The notes: generated by a model not told the origin, from the letters alone. 13,940 bases of DNA from a bacterium (GCA_021163625.1 JAGGTS010000035.1:1-13940); one strand, 5' to 3'; counted from the first letter of the stretch, positions 7,197 to 13,615 are shown. Numbers and translations: made by a program.

Positions 7197-8219
7197 ATGT
7201 TTGACATTATAACATTTGGTTCAGCAACCCACGATATTTTTTTAAGGCTGAATAAAAACAGTTATCAAATTGTAAAAAGTAAAACGCGTTTTCAAAGAGA
7301 AAGCATTTGTTTTAACTATGGTTCAAAAATATTTATAGAAAAGTTTGATTCTGCAAGCGGAGGCGGCGGAACAAATACAGCAGTTTCCTTTACAAAACAA
7401 GGTTTTAGAACGGCATTTTGCGGAAAGGTTGGAAAAGAAAAACTTGGAAGGCATATTATTGAAGAACTAAACGAAGCAGGAGTAGACACCAAATTCGTGA
7501 AAGTAGACAAGAAATACAAAACAGCGAACTCAATAGTGCTTTCTTCTGCTGAAAGCGGAGAAAGAACAATTTTCCTTTATAGGGGCGCCTGCCATTTTAT
7601 GAAAAAATCTGAAATTCCTTTCAACGAAATTAGAAAAACAAAGTGGTTTTACATAGCGCCGTTAAGCGTTAAATCAGCCGCTATTTTCGCCCCCTTAGTA
7701 AATTTCGCAAAGAAAAATAAAATTAGATTAGCAGTAAATCCAGGCAATACTCAGTTAAAGCTTGGCGTCAAAAAGCTAAAGCCAATACTCTCAAAAGTAG
7801 ATATTTTATTTTTAAACCAGGAAGAAGCGTCGTTTTTAACAAAAATAAGCTTAAAGAAGGAGGAAGAAATTATAGAGAAATTGCTTAGTTTGGTAAAAAA
7901 TGGAATTGTGGTGATAACAAAAGGGAAAGACGGTTCAGTTGTTTCTGACGGCAAAAATATATTTAGGGCAAAAAGTATCCCTGTTTCTGTTTATGAAAAA
8001 ACCGGCGCTGGAGATGCCTTTGCCTCAGGCTTCTTGGGTGGACTTTTAAGAAAAAATAATATAGAATATGCTATTGCCTTCGGAACAGCAAACGCCACAA
8101 GCTGTATTAAAAAAATAGGAGCAAAAAACGGCCTCTTAAAATCAGCTAAAAAAAGTTCTTTGCAAAAACTAAAAGTAAAAAGAAAATCTCTATCAGGCAA
8201 ACAGATATTTGAAAAATAA
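7197..8219 (+). CDS. PfkB/ribokinase-family carbohydrate or nucleoside kinase
   Basis: ATP-dependent kinase of the PfkB (ribokinase) fold, 340 aa. The start at FDIITFGSATHDIFL fits the family's first strand. The substrate-side signature is SGGGGTNTAVSFTKQGF (54-70). Further motifs are AVNPG (179-183), LNQEEA (206-211), VITKGKDGS (239-247) and the anion-hole/catalytic signature EKTGAGDAFASGFLGG (267-282), with catalytic base Asp273. The substrate is not evident: ribose, fructose-6-phosphate, adenosine/inosine or a nucleoside are all possible. Residues 30-50 carry a longer insertion than I expect for ribokinase. It follows ppsA by 50 bp. No Shine-Dalgarno sequence is seen. Confidence 0.88.
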   Translation: MFDIITFGSATHDIFLRLNKNSYQIVKSKTRFQRESICFNYGSKIFIEKFDSASGGGGTNTAVSFTKQGFRTAFCGKVGKEKLGRHIIEELNEAGVDTKFVKVDKKYKTANSIVLSSAESGERTIFLYRGACHFMKKSEIPFNEIRKTKWFYIAPLSVKSAAIFAPLVNFAKKNKIRLAVNPGNTQLKLGVKKLKPILSKVDILFLNQEEASFLTKISLKKEEEIIEKLLSLVKNGIVVITKGKDGSVVSDGKNIFRAKSIPVSVYEKTGAGDAFASGFLGGLLRKNNIEYAIAFGTANATSCIKKIGAKNGLLKSAKKSSLQKLKVKRKSLSGKQIFEK

Positions 8220-8237
8220 AACTGCTTTCCGTAAAAT
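8209..8237 (+). promoter_or_regulatory. Sigma70-type promoter for ferredoxin gene, near-leaderless
   Basis: TTGAAA (8209-8214) and TAAAAT (8232-8237) are separated by exactly 17 bp. The -10 box ends 6 bases before the ferredoxin ATG at 8244, so the expected transcription start falls on or next to that A. The -35 box overlaps the end of the kinase gene. The same geometry is seen at rpsB. Confidence 0.55.
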
Positions 8238-8243
8238 AAAAAT

Positions 8244-8471
8244 ATGAAATTAATTATAGAAAAAGAAAAATGCATTGGATGCGGGACATGTTCTACAGTT
8301 TGTGAAAAATACTTTGAGCTGAATGAAGACGGAAGGGCGCATATTAAAGGGTCAGTGCTTAATGAAAAAACAGGCAACGAAGAGCTTGAAATTGGAGACA
8401 AAGAAGCAGAAGGCTGCATAAAAAAAGCAGTAGAATCTTGTCCTATGCAGTGTATTCATACAATAAAATAA
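8244..8471 (+). CDS. Single-cluster [4Fe-4S] ferredoxin
   Basis: Small electron carrier of 75 aa. Cysteines at 10, 13, 16 and 66 (the last followed by Pro) fit one [4Fe-4S] site. Cys20 and Cys58 hold the spacing of the structural disulfide known in Pyrococcus furiosus and Desulfovibrio gigas single-cluster ferredoxins: second-half Cys to cluster Cys is 8 residues in each case. Cys70 is extra. Residues 37-57 form a charged insertion between the two halves. A two-cluster ferredoxin is unlikely because the second CxxCxxC block is missing. It probably serves a ferredoxin-linked oxidoreductase such as pyruvate:ferredoxin oxidoreductase, which would supply the acetyl-CoA used by AcdAB; that enzyme is not in this window. 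Confidence 0.9.
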   Translation: MKLIIEKEKCIGCGTCSTVCEKYFELNEDGRAHIKGSVLNEKTGNEELEIGDKEAEGCIKKAVESCPMQCIHTIK

Positions 8472-8506
8472 ACTGTATCTGTTATTAACTAAACGCAAAT
8501 AAATTT

Positions 8507-9142
8507 ATGTTTTCATTAGAAGCAACAATTCGTGACAAATCAAAAGACAAAACAAATATCCTAAGAAAAAATGGGTTGATTCCTGCTGTTTTATACGGTC
8601 CGGAAATAAAAAATATAAACATTTCAGTTAAACGAGATAATTTTTTGAGAATTTATAAAGAAGCAGGAGAAAGTTCGCTTATTTCTTTAAGCTTGAAAGA
8701 TAAAGTTTTTCAAGTTTTAATCCATGAAGTTGCTTTTGATCCAGTAAGCGATGAGCTAATCCATGTTGATTTTTACAGCCCTTCTGAAAAAGAGAGGGTA
8801 GAAGCAAAAATACCGTTAGTATTTGTTGGTAAAGCCCCTGCTGTTAAAAGCTACGGGGGAATTTTAATAAAGGAAATAAAAGAGATACCAGTTAAGGGTT
8901 TCGCAAAAGATTTGCCAAAAGAAATTGTAGTTGATATAAGCAACCTTAAGAAAATTGAAGATAAAATATTAATAAGAGATTTAAATGTTCCAAATAAGAT
9001 AGAAATTGTAAAAGATAAAAATGATATAGTGGCTTCAATCATTGAACCGGAAGAAGAAGAAATTTCCGAAAAAGAAGAAGCGCCGAGTGAAACAAATACG
9101 CCAGAAGGAGAAGAAAAAGCAGATAAAGCCCAAGGGAAATAA
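8507..9142 (+). CDS. rplY: 50S ribosomal protein L25 (TL5/CTC form)
   Basis: 5S rRNA-binding ribosomal protein of the long TL5/CTC type, 211 aa. The N-terminal L25 domain has the signature LRKNGLIPAVLYG (19-31) and HEVAFDPVSDELIHVDFY (73-90). The second beta domain spans about 95-180, including VFVGKAPAVKSYGGIL (105-120). Residues 181-211 form an acidic, Glu/Ser/Pro-rich disordered tail, common in this family. The 35 bp between the ferredoxin stop and this ATG contain no convincing promoter, so read-through from the ferredoxin promoter is possible. No Shine-Dalgarno sequence. Confidence 0.96.
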   Translation: MFSLEATIRDKSKDKTNILRKNGLIPAVLYGPEIKNINISVKRDNFLRIYKEAGESSLISLSLKDKVFQVLIHEVAFDPVSDELIHVDFYSPSEKERVEAKIPLVFVGKAPAVKSYGGILIKEIKEIPVKGFAKDLPKEIVVDISNLKKIEDKILIRDLNVPNKIEIVKDKNDIVASIIEPEEEEISEKEEAPSETNTPEGEEKADKAQGK

Positions 9143-9195
9143 GCCAATCAGATAAGGCAAAAATCAAAAAATAATTAGCAATAAAAAATAGCAAT

Positions 9196-10632
9196 ATGGT
9201 TTTTGGTTTTCCAAAAAAACCTTTGGCAATAATAAGCCTGGTTATTATATTCTCAACAATTATTTTCATAAAACCAGCCCAAAGCTCTGACATTAATCTG
9301 TCAGAGTTTTGCCCTTCATTTGCGAAAAACATTGACCAAGAGTGCAGCAAATTAGGTTATACTGCTTGCCACCAGGCATTAAAAAACTGCGAGAAGTATT
9401 ACCAACAGAAAAACAGCGAATATCAAACAGAAATTAATTCATTAACAAAAAAAGAAAAAAATCTTAAAAACCAAATTTATTATTTGTCTACAAAAATAAA
9501 AAATTTAAATTACCAAATTTATAACAGCAATATCGTTATCAAAGACCTTAGCCTACAAATCAAGAATGCCCAAAGTTCAATTGATAATACAAATAAAGAA
9601 ATTGATAAAACTAAAAGAGAATTGACGAATATTTTAAGATTAAGATATGAAGAGGACAAAAAGTCTCCTATTGAAATATTTTTATCAGAAGATAGCCTTT
9701 CAGGGTTTTTTAATGATTTAATGGCGCTTCAATCCCTGAACCTGAAAACTAAAGACTTGCTTGCAAATATTTTAGATTTAAAAACAAATCTGGAGAACCA
9801 AAAAGAATCTATGAGTAATGAAAAAGAAAACTTAGAGAGTATAGTTTTAGAAAGAACTCTTCAAATGAAAGAAAGCCAAAGCTTAAAGCAAGAACAAGAG
9901 TATATTTTAAAAACCACAAAAGGGAGAGAAGCTCTTTATCAGGAATATTTGAAAGAAATAGAGGAAAAGTCGGCAAAAATAAGAGCAAAGCTCTTTGAAC
10001 TGGCAGGGGATGTAAAAGCGCCAACTTTTAGTGAGGCTATTGAATTGGCAAATTTGGTCTCAACTCAGGTGAAGATAAGGCCCGCTTTTCTTTTAGCTGT
10101 CTTGAGCCAAGAATCAAGGATAGGGCAGAATGTAGGGAAATGTTATGTGACAAACAGAAAAACCGGAGGAGGCATATATAGCAATGGCAATCCTGCGCCG
10201 AGAATTATGAACCCAACCAGAGACTTGCCGATATTCCTTTCATTAATGTCAAAACTTGGCTACTCTTTTTCAAAAAAGCCAGTTTCTTGCTGGATAAAAA
10301 ATTATTATAAAGGAAAGCCTTACGGTTGGGGAGGAGCAATGGGTCCTGCTCAATTTATACCAAGCACATGGAAATTATACGAGGATAAGATAAAAAGCTA
10401 TACAGGCAAGTCCGTAGCTGACCCTTGGGACATAAAAGATTCATTTTTAGCCGCTGCCCTGTACCTGCACGACCTTGGAGCAAAAACAACCCAAGGAGAA
10501 TTCCGGGCAGCTTCCAGATATTACGGCGGATCAGTTGCCTACGCAAAAGAAGTAAGCACAAGGGCTTGGTGCATCCAGCAATTTATTGAAAGAGGAATAA
10601 TGTCACAAAATTGCCAGAAGTTAATCTTCTAA
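9196..10632 (+). CDS. Secreted coiled-coil lytic transglycosylase (PcsB/CwlO-like coil + SLT/MltB-like domain)
   Basis: Predicted cell-wall hydrolase of 478 aa. Residues 8-29 are a signal peptide or anchor (LAIISLVIIFSTIIFIKPAQS). Four cysteines follow at 39, 50, 58 and 65. Residues 70-268 are a long two-part coiled coil; its middle (RLRYEEDKKSPIEIFLSED, then SLSGFFNDLMALQSLNL) matches the hinge seen in PcsB/CwlO/EnvC coils that are controlled by FtsEX. The C-terminal domain is a lytic transglycosylase: catalytic Glu306 in AVLSQESRIGQN, then YGWGGAMGPAQFIPSTWKLY (376-395), AALYLHDLGA (420-429) and ASRYYGG (439-445), closest in type to MltB/SLT. Cys316 and Cys365 may form a disulfide in the insert between Glu306 and GAMG. 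Domain calls are confident by motif; control by FtsEX is inference. Confidence 0.85.
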   Translation: MVFGFPKKPLAIISLVIIFSTIIFIKPAQSSDINLSEFCPSFAKNIDQECSKLGYTACHQALKNCEKYYQQKNSEYQTEINSLTKKEKNLKNQIYYLSTKIKNLNYQIYNSNIVIKDLSLQIKNAQSSIDNTNKEIDKTKRELTNILRLRYEEDKKSPIEIFLSEDSLSGFFNDLMALQSLNLKTKDLLANILDLKTNLENQKESMSNEKENLESIVLERTLQMKESQSLKQEQEYILKTTKGREALYQEYLKEIEEKSAKIRAKLFELAGDVKAPTFSEAIELANLVSTQVKIRPAFLLAVLSQESRIGQNVGKCYVTNRKTGGGIYSNGNPAPRIMNPTRDLPIFLSLMSKLGYSFSKKPVSCWIKNYYKGKPYGWGGAMGPAQFIPSTWKLYEDKIKSYTGKSVADPWDIKDSFLAAALYLHDLGAKTTQGEFRAASRYYGGSVAYAKEVSTRAWCIQQFIERGIMSQNCQKLIF

Positions 10633-10640
10633 AGGCTGGC

Positions 10641-10661
10641 GAGAAAATTTAAAATTTGCTC
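10641..10661. terminator. Weak dyad between convergent genes
   Basis: GAG-a-AAATTTAAAATTT-g-CTC is a near-palindrome lying between the end of the transglycosylase gene and the end of prfA, which converge here. It could serve as a shared terminator, but there is no real U-run on either side and little G+C, so support is weak. Confidence 0.2.
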
Positions 10662-10693
10662 CATCTGTTACCTATATAAAATAAGAGAAGAAT

Positions 10694-11437
10694 TTATTTT
10701 AGAAACTTATTTAGTTTGTTTACTATTGCATTAAGGTCGCCGTCTAATATTTTGTCAATGTTATGCCAAGATTTTTTGATCCGGTGGTCAGTAATTCTGT
10801 CTTGCGGAAAATTGTAAGTTCTTATTTTCTCTGCGCGTTGCGCTTGCCCAATTTGAGTTTTTCTTTCTTCCCCAATCTTGCTGCTGATTTTATCCTGGCT
10901 AATTTTAAACAATTTAGCCTCTAATATAGCCATAGCGGCTTTTTTATTTTCTTCGAGGTTTCTTGATATCTGGGAAGAAACAGCAATATGAGTTGGCATA
11001 TGGGTAATTCTAATGGCTGTTTGCCGTTTGTTAACATTTTGTCCGCCATGGCCAGAGGATTTAAAGAAATCCATTTTAATATCTGAAGGGTTTATTTTAA
11101 CCTGCATTTGCTCGGGCTCTTTTAGGACGGCGACTGAAACAGTTGAAGTATGAATTCTATTTCCTTTTTCTGTCTTTGGAACCCTCTGGACGCGGTGAAC
11201 GCCTCCTTCGTATTGTAATTTTTCAAAAACATCTTTTCCCTTTATTTGAAGAACGATTTGCTTCAACCCGCCAAGCTCTGTTTGGTTTGAATCTAAAACG
11301 CGAACTTTCCATCCTTGTCTTTCTGCATATTTTGAATACATTCTAAAAAGGTCATATGCAAAAAGAGCCGCTTCCTCGCCTCCGGCTCCGGCTCTTATTT
11401 CAAGTATCACCGAATTGTGCTTAAAGTTGTCCGACAT
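10694..11437 (-). CDS. prfA: Peptide chain release factor 1, lacking domain 1
   Basis: Class I release factor reading UAA/UAG and triggering peptide release in the ribosomal A site. It has 247 aa against about 355-360 for ordinary RF1. It begins MSDNFKHNSVILEIRAGAGG, aligning with roughly residue 105 of the E. coli protein, so the N-terminal helical domain 1 is missing. Domains 2/4 and 3 are complete. The codon-recognition PxT tripeptide is PKT (87-89) in RVQRVPKTEKGNRIHTS, which makes it RF1 rather than RF2. The GGQ (131-133) stands in SSGHGGQNVNKRQTAIRITH, and TYNFPQDRITDHRI (207-220) is conserved. The truncation is real: the codons upstream in the same frame are GAG, AAA, GTA, AGG, then the TAG of rpmE. 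This is the one gene in the window with a possible Shine-Dalgarno (GAGG, 10 bases upstream). The rpmE-prfA order is classical. Confidence 0.9.
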   Translation of the reverse strand: MSDNFKHNSVILEIRAGAGGEEAALFAYDLFRMYSKYAERQGWKVRVLDSNQTELGGLKQIVLQIKGKDVFEKLQYEGGVHRVQRVPKTEKGNRIHTSTVSVAVLKEPEQMQVKINPSDIKMDFFKSSGHGGQNVNKRQTAIRITHMPTHIAVSSQISRNLEENKKAAMAILEAKLFKISQDKISSKIGEERKTQIGQAQRAEKIRTYNFPQDRITDHRIKKSWHNIDKILDGDLNAIVNKLNKFLK

Positions 11438-11449
11438 CTCTTTTACCCT

Positions 11450-11686
11450 CTATTTTCTCTTTGAAGTTTTCTTGGAAAGCTCCTCTTTCTTTTGGAGTTT
11501 TTTCTGGAACTTTTCAACCCTGCCTGCAGAATCAATTATTTTTTCCTTGCCTGTATAGAATGGATGGCATTTAAAACAAATTTCTGTTTCTATATGCTTT
11601 TTTGTTGAACCAATCTCAAAAACGTTTCCGCAGACGCAGCGAACTTTGGCATTATGGTAATATTGCGGATGAATTCCTTTTTTCAT
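11450..11686 (-). CDS. rpmE: 50S ribosomal protein L31, zinc-binding type
   Basis: Ribosomal protein L31 of 78 aa at the subunit bridge. MKKGIHPQYY and CHPFYTGKEKIIDSAGRVEKF are the family signatures. The zinc ligands are CVC (Cys17, Cys19) and CFKC (Cys37, Cys40), so this is the zinc-containing (C+) form. Residues 59-78 add a lysine-rich tail beyond the E. coli length. It is first in a two-gene minus-strand operon with prfA; its TAG stop is separated from the prfA ATG by four codons in the same frame. A good promoter lies about 60 bp upstream. Confidence 0.96.
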   Translation of the reverse strand: MKKGIHPQYYHNAKVRCVCGNVFEIGSTKKHIETEICFKCHPFYTGKEKIIDSAGRVEKFQKKLQKKEELSKKTSKRK

Positions 11687-11745
11687 ATTTCTATTTTTTT
11701 GTATATTGAGCTTGACTAGAAAAATAAATTTTTAAAGCCTTTTTC

Positions 11746-11774
11746 ATTATAGACAGATACTATTGAAAAATCAA
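11746..11774 (-). promoter_or_regulatory. Sigma70-type promoter for rpmE-prfA
   Basis: On the minus strand TTGATT (complement of 11769-11774) and TATAAT (complement of 11746-11751) stand exactly 17 bp apart. The expected start near 11739 leaves a leader of about 50 nt before the rpmE ATG at 11686. It overlaps the oppositely directed rpsB promoter. Confidence 0.7.
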
Positions 11775-11791
11775 GTGGGATGTTGTAATAT
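11763..11791 (+). promoter_or_regulatory. Sigma70-type promoter for rpsB-tsf, near-leaderless
   Basis: TTGAAA (11763-11768) and TAATAT (11786-11791) are exactly 17 bp apart. The -10 ends 9 bases before the rpsB ATG at 11801, which predicts a leader of zero to about three nucleotides. Its -35 lies inside the spacer of the rpmE promoter and vice versa, so the two RNA polymerase footprints exclude each other. Confidence 0.6.
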
Positions 11792-11800
11792 CTTAAATAT

Positions 11801-12529
11801 ATGCAGGAAACAAAAAAATCTTTACAAACAAAGGAAAAAAATGACAGCCAAATAAGCATAAAAGAAATAGTAAACTCTGGCGCTTGTATTGGGCATCAAT
11901 CTTCAAAATTGCATCCGAGAATGAAGGACTTTGTTTTGGGGATAAAAAATACTATCCATATGATAAATCCGGAGAAAACAGCAGCTTATTTAGAAAAAGC
12001 CTTAAAGTTTATATCAGAGATTTCCAGTGAAAAGAAAACTCTTATGCTGGTAAGCACAAAGCCTCCCTTGAAAGAGTTGATTCAAGAAACAGCAGAAGAA
12101 TGCGGCCTTCCTTATATTAACGAAAAATGGATTGGAGGAATTTTTACAAATTTTAAAATAATAAAAAAAAGAATAGAATATTTTAAGCAGCTCGAGAATT
12201 TAGAGAAAGAAAATGGGTTTGCAAAGTACACAAAAAAAGAAAGAATAAAGACCAAAAGAGTCCTTGAAAATTTTAGAAAAAAATTTGAAGGAGTTAAAAA
12301 TATGGATGATTTGCCTGACGCAGTTTTTATTTGCGACATTACAAAAGATAAGCTTTGCCTGAGAGAATCAAAGGCAAAAGGGATAAAAACAATTGCAATA
12401 GTAGACACGAATGCAGACCCAACAACGGTTGATTACCCGATACCGGCAAACGATGATTCAATTCCTTCTGTAAAGTATATATTAGATAAGGTCAAGGATG
12501 TAATAAAGAAAGCAAAAAGCAGTAAATAG
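11801..12529 (+). CDS. rpsB: 30S ribosomal protein S2
   Basis: Ribosomal protein S2, 242 aa, bound at the back of the 30S head-body junction. Conserved segments: GACIGHQSSKLHPRMKDFV (27-45), NTIHMINPEKT (50-60), KWIGGIFTNF (109-118), LPDAVFICD (171-179), VDTNADPTTVDYPIPANDDS (201-220). An 18-residue N-terminal extension before ISIKEIVNSG is polar and probably disordered; the ATG at 11801 is supported by the promoter spacing, although no Shine-Dalgarno is present. Gene order rpsB-tsf is nearly universal in bacteria. Stop is TAG. Confidence 0.97.
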   Translation: MQETKKSLQTKEKNDSQISIKEIVNSGACIGHQSSKLHPRMKDFVLGIKNTIHMINPEKTAAYLEKALKFISEISSEKKTLMLVSTKPPLKELIQETAEECGLPYINEKWIGGIFTNFKIIKKRIEYFKQLENLEKENGFAKYTKKERIKTKRVLENFRKKFEGVKNMDDLPDAVFICDITKDKLCLRESKAKGIKTIAIVDTNADPTTVDYPIPANDDSIPSVKYILDKVKDVIKKAKSSK

Positions 12530-12543
12530 AATAAAAGCTTTTT
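12514..12543 (+). terminator. Possible weak terminator/attenuator after rpsB
   Basis: AAAAAGC (12514-12520) and GCTTTTT (12537-12543) can pair as a 7-bp stem with a 16-nt loop overlapping the rpsB stop. Stem G+C is low, so it may at most reduce read-through into tsf. Confidence 0.25.
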
Positions 12544-12571
12544 ACTTATCTTTATTTTCTCCTTTGATATT

Positions 12572-12577
12572 TATAAA
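12572..12577 (+). promoter_or_regulatory. Candidate -10 box upstream of tsf
   Basis: TATAAA ends 9 bases before the tsf ATG, the same distance as the -10 box at rpsB. No good -35 hexamer lies 16-18 bp upstream, so it may be only an AT-rich start-site context. If active it would give tsf its own nearly leaderless transcript. Confidence 0.3.
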
Positions 12578-12586
12578 TCTATAACT

Positions 12587-13171
12587 ATGGCTGATATTGA
12601 ACAAATTAAAAAGCTCCGCCAAGAAACAGGCGTATCAATTGCTGAATGCAAAAACGCTTTAGAACAATCAAACGGAGACATTAATCAAGCAAAAAAAATA
12701 TTAAGAGAGAAAGGGGAAAAAATACTCAAAGGCAGAGAAGGAAAAGAAGCAGGAAAAGGAATCATTTCTTCATACATACATTCTAACGGCCAGATAGGAA
12801 CGCTTCTTAAATTAAGTTGTGAGTCTGATTTTGTGGCAAAATCTGAAGAATTCAAAAAATTGGCTCATGAAATATGCTTGCATATTGCCGCCTCAAACCC
12901 ATTATTCCTTAAGCCTGAAGATATTCCGGAAACTTTTTTAGACGGCGAAAGGAAGATTTACCAAAAACAGCTTGAAGGCTCTGGCAAGCCTGAAAAAATA
13001 GTTAATCAAATTATAGAAGGAAAGCTTAATAAATACAAAAAAGAGGTTTCTCTGCTGTCGCAGTTATGGGTAAAAGACCAAACAAAAACAATCCAAGATT
13101 TAATCAATGAATATATAGCAAAACTCGGAGAAAAAATAGAGATAAAAAATTTCTCAAGGTTTGAGATATAA
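12587..13171 (+). CDS. tsf: Elongation factor Ts, short form
   Basis: Nucleotide exchange factor for EF-Tu. At 194 aa it is the short type with one core half-domain, like the Thermus protein rather than the ~283 aa E. coli protein. The N-terminal UBA-like domain is IKKLRQETGVSIAECKNAL (7-25) and GDINQAKKILREKG (30-43). The EF-Tu contact motif TDFV appears as ESDFVAK (79-85). The core continues with LAHEICLHIAASNPLFL (92-108), and KYKKEVSLLSQLWVKDQTKT (149-168) is the usual C-terminal motif with Trp161 in a position often Pro or Tyr. It lies 57 bp after rpsB and is probably co-transcribed with it. Confidence 0.96.
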   Translation: MADIEQIKKLRQETGVSIAECKNALEQSNGDINQAKKILREKGEKILKGREGKEAGKGIISSYIHSNGQIGTLLKLSCESDFVAKSEEFKKLAHEICLHIAASNPLFLKPEDIPETFLDGERKIYQKQLEGSGKPEKIVNQIIEGKLNKYKKEVSLLSQLWVKDQTKTIQDLINEYIAKLGEKIEIKNFSRFEI

Positions 13172-13177
13172 AAACCC

Positions 13178-13480
13178 ATGGACAAACTAATAATCTTTGC
13201 AATAAAAATAATTTTTTATTCAAGCCTGTTTGGAATATTTCTTTTCTTATTTCTAAAAATACCAAAGATAAGAGCGCTGCCATTGCCAGAGCAAAAAATA
13301 GGAGAAAAATGGGATGATAAAAATTTTTCTTCCAGTTTTAAGAAAATGGTAAAAAAAATGGAAACCCGCAGGTTATTTTCTAAAAGAAATAAAATCGAGA
13401 AAGGAAAACAAACAAATCAGCAATATGAGGAAAAACCAGACTTTTCGGATGACTATTGGGAAAAAATCAAAAATAAATAA
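13178..13480 (+). CDS. Hypothetical single-pass membrane protein
   Basis: I do not recognise this 100-aa protein. Residues 4-28 are one strongly hydrophobic segment (LIIFAIKIIFYSSLFGIFLFLFL), followed by a lysine-rich cytoplasmic-type tail (residues 29-80) and an acidic/aromatic end (FSDDYWEKIKNK). The positive charges after the segment favour the tail being inside. There is no catalytic motif. The ATG is six bases after the tsf stop with no Shine-Dalgarno sequence, implying co-transcription and translational coupling with tsf. The tight spacing and lysine-rich composition typical of this genome make a real gene likely. Confidence 0.6.
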   Translation: MDKLIIFAIKIIFYSSLFGIFLFLFLKIPKIRALPLPEQKIGEKWDDKNFSSSFKKMVKKMETRRLFSKRNKIEKGKQTNQQYEEKPDFSDDYWEKIKNK

Positions 13481-13495
13481 TATATTTTATCTTGA

Positions 13496-13501
13496 TATAA
13501 T
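13496..13501 (+). promoter_or_regulatory. Candidate -10 box for tRNA-Thr
   Basis: Perfect TATAAT 17 bases before the first base of the tRNA. No recognisable -35 lies 17 bp upstream. Expected start near 13508, leaving a short 5' leader for RNase P. Confidence 0.4.
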
Positions 13502-13518
13502 TTAAAAATTCCGTTTCT

Positions 13519-13589
13519 GCCGGCATAGCTTAGTGGTAAAGCGGTGGTTTTGTAAACCACGGACGCGGGTTCGATTCCTGCTGCCGGCT
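13519..13589 (+). tRNA. tRNA-Thr (anticodon UGU)
   Basis: A 71-nt cloverleaf. Acceptor GCCGGCA (13519-13525) pairs with TGCCGGC (13582-13588). The D arm is GCTT/AAGC with loop AGTGGTA. The anticodon stem GTGGT/ACCAC encloses TTTGTAA, anticodon TGT at 13551-13553. The variable loop is four bases (GGAC). The T stem GCGGG/CCTGC has one G-U pair around TTCGATT. Discriminator base is T13589. No CCA is encoded (the next bases are CAA), so it must be added by a CCA-adding enzyme. The UGU anticodon reads ACA and probably other Thr codons by wobble. Confidence 0.95.
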
Positions 13590-13615
13590 CAATATTCTTT
13601 AAATACTCCAATTGT

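Noticed and set aside
7991..8419. 142-aa minus-strand frame across the kinase/ferredoxin boundary
   Set aside because: It covers the TGAGDAF motif and the ferredoxin cysteines on the other strand; no start context or family similarity supports it.
9039..9350. 103-aa minus-strand frame across the L25/transglycosylase boundary
   Set aside because: Its hydrophobic look comes from reading antisense to the acidic L25 tail and the signal peptide region; both plus-strand genes are well supported.
11438..11449. Short prfA caused by a sequencing error or frameshift
   Set aside because: The upstream space is filled by an intact rpmE ending 12 bases before the prfA ATG, leaving no room for a lost domain 1.
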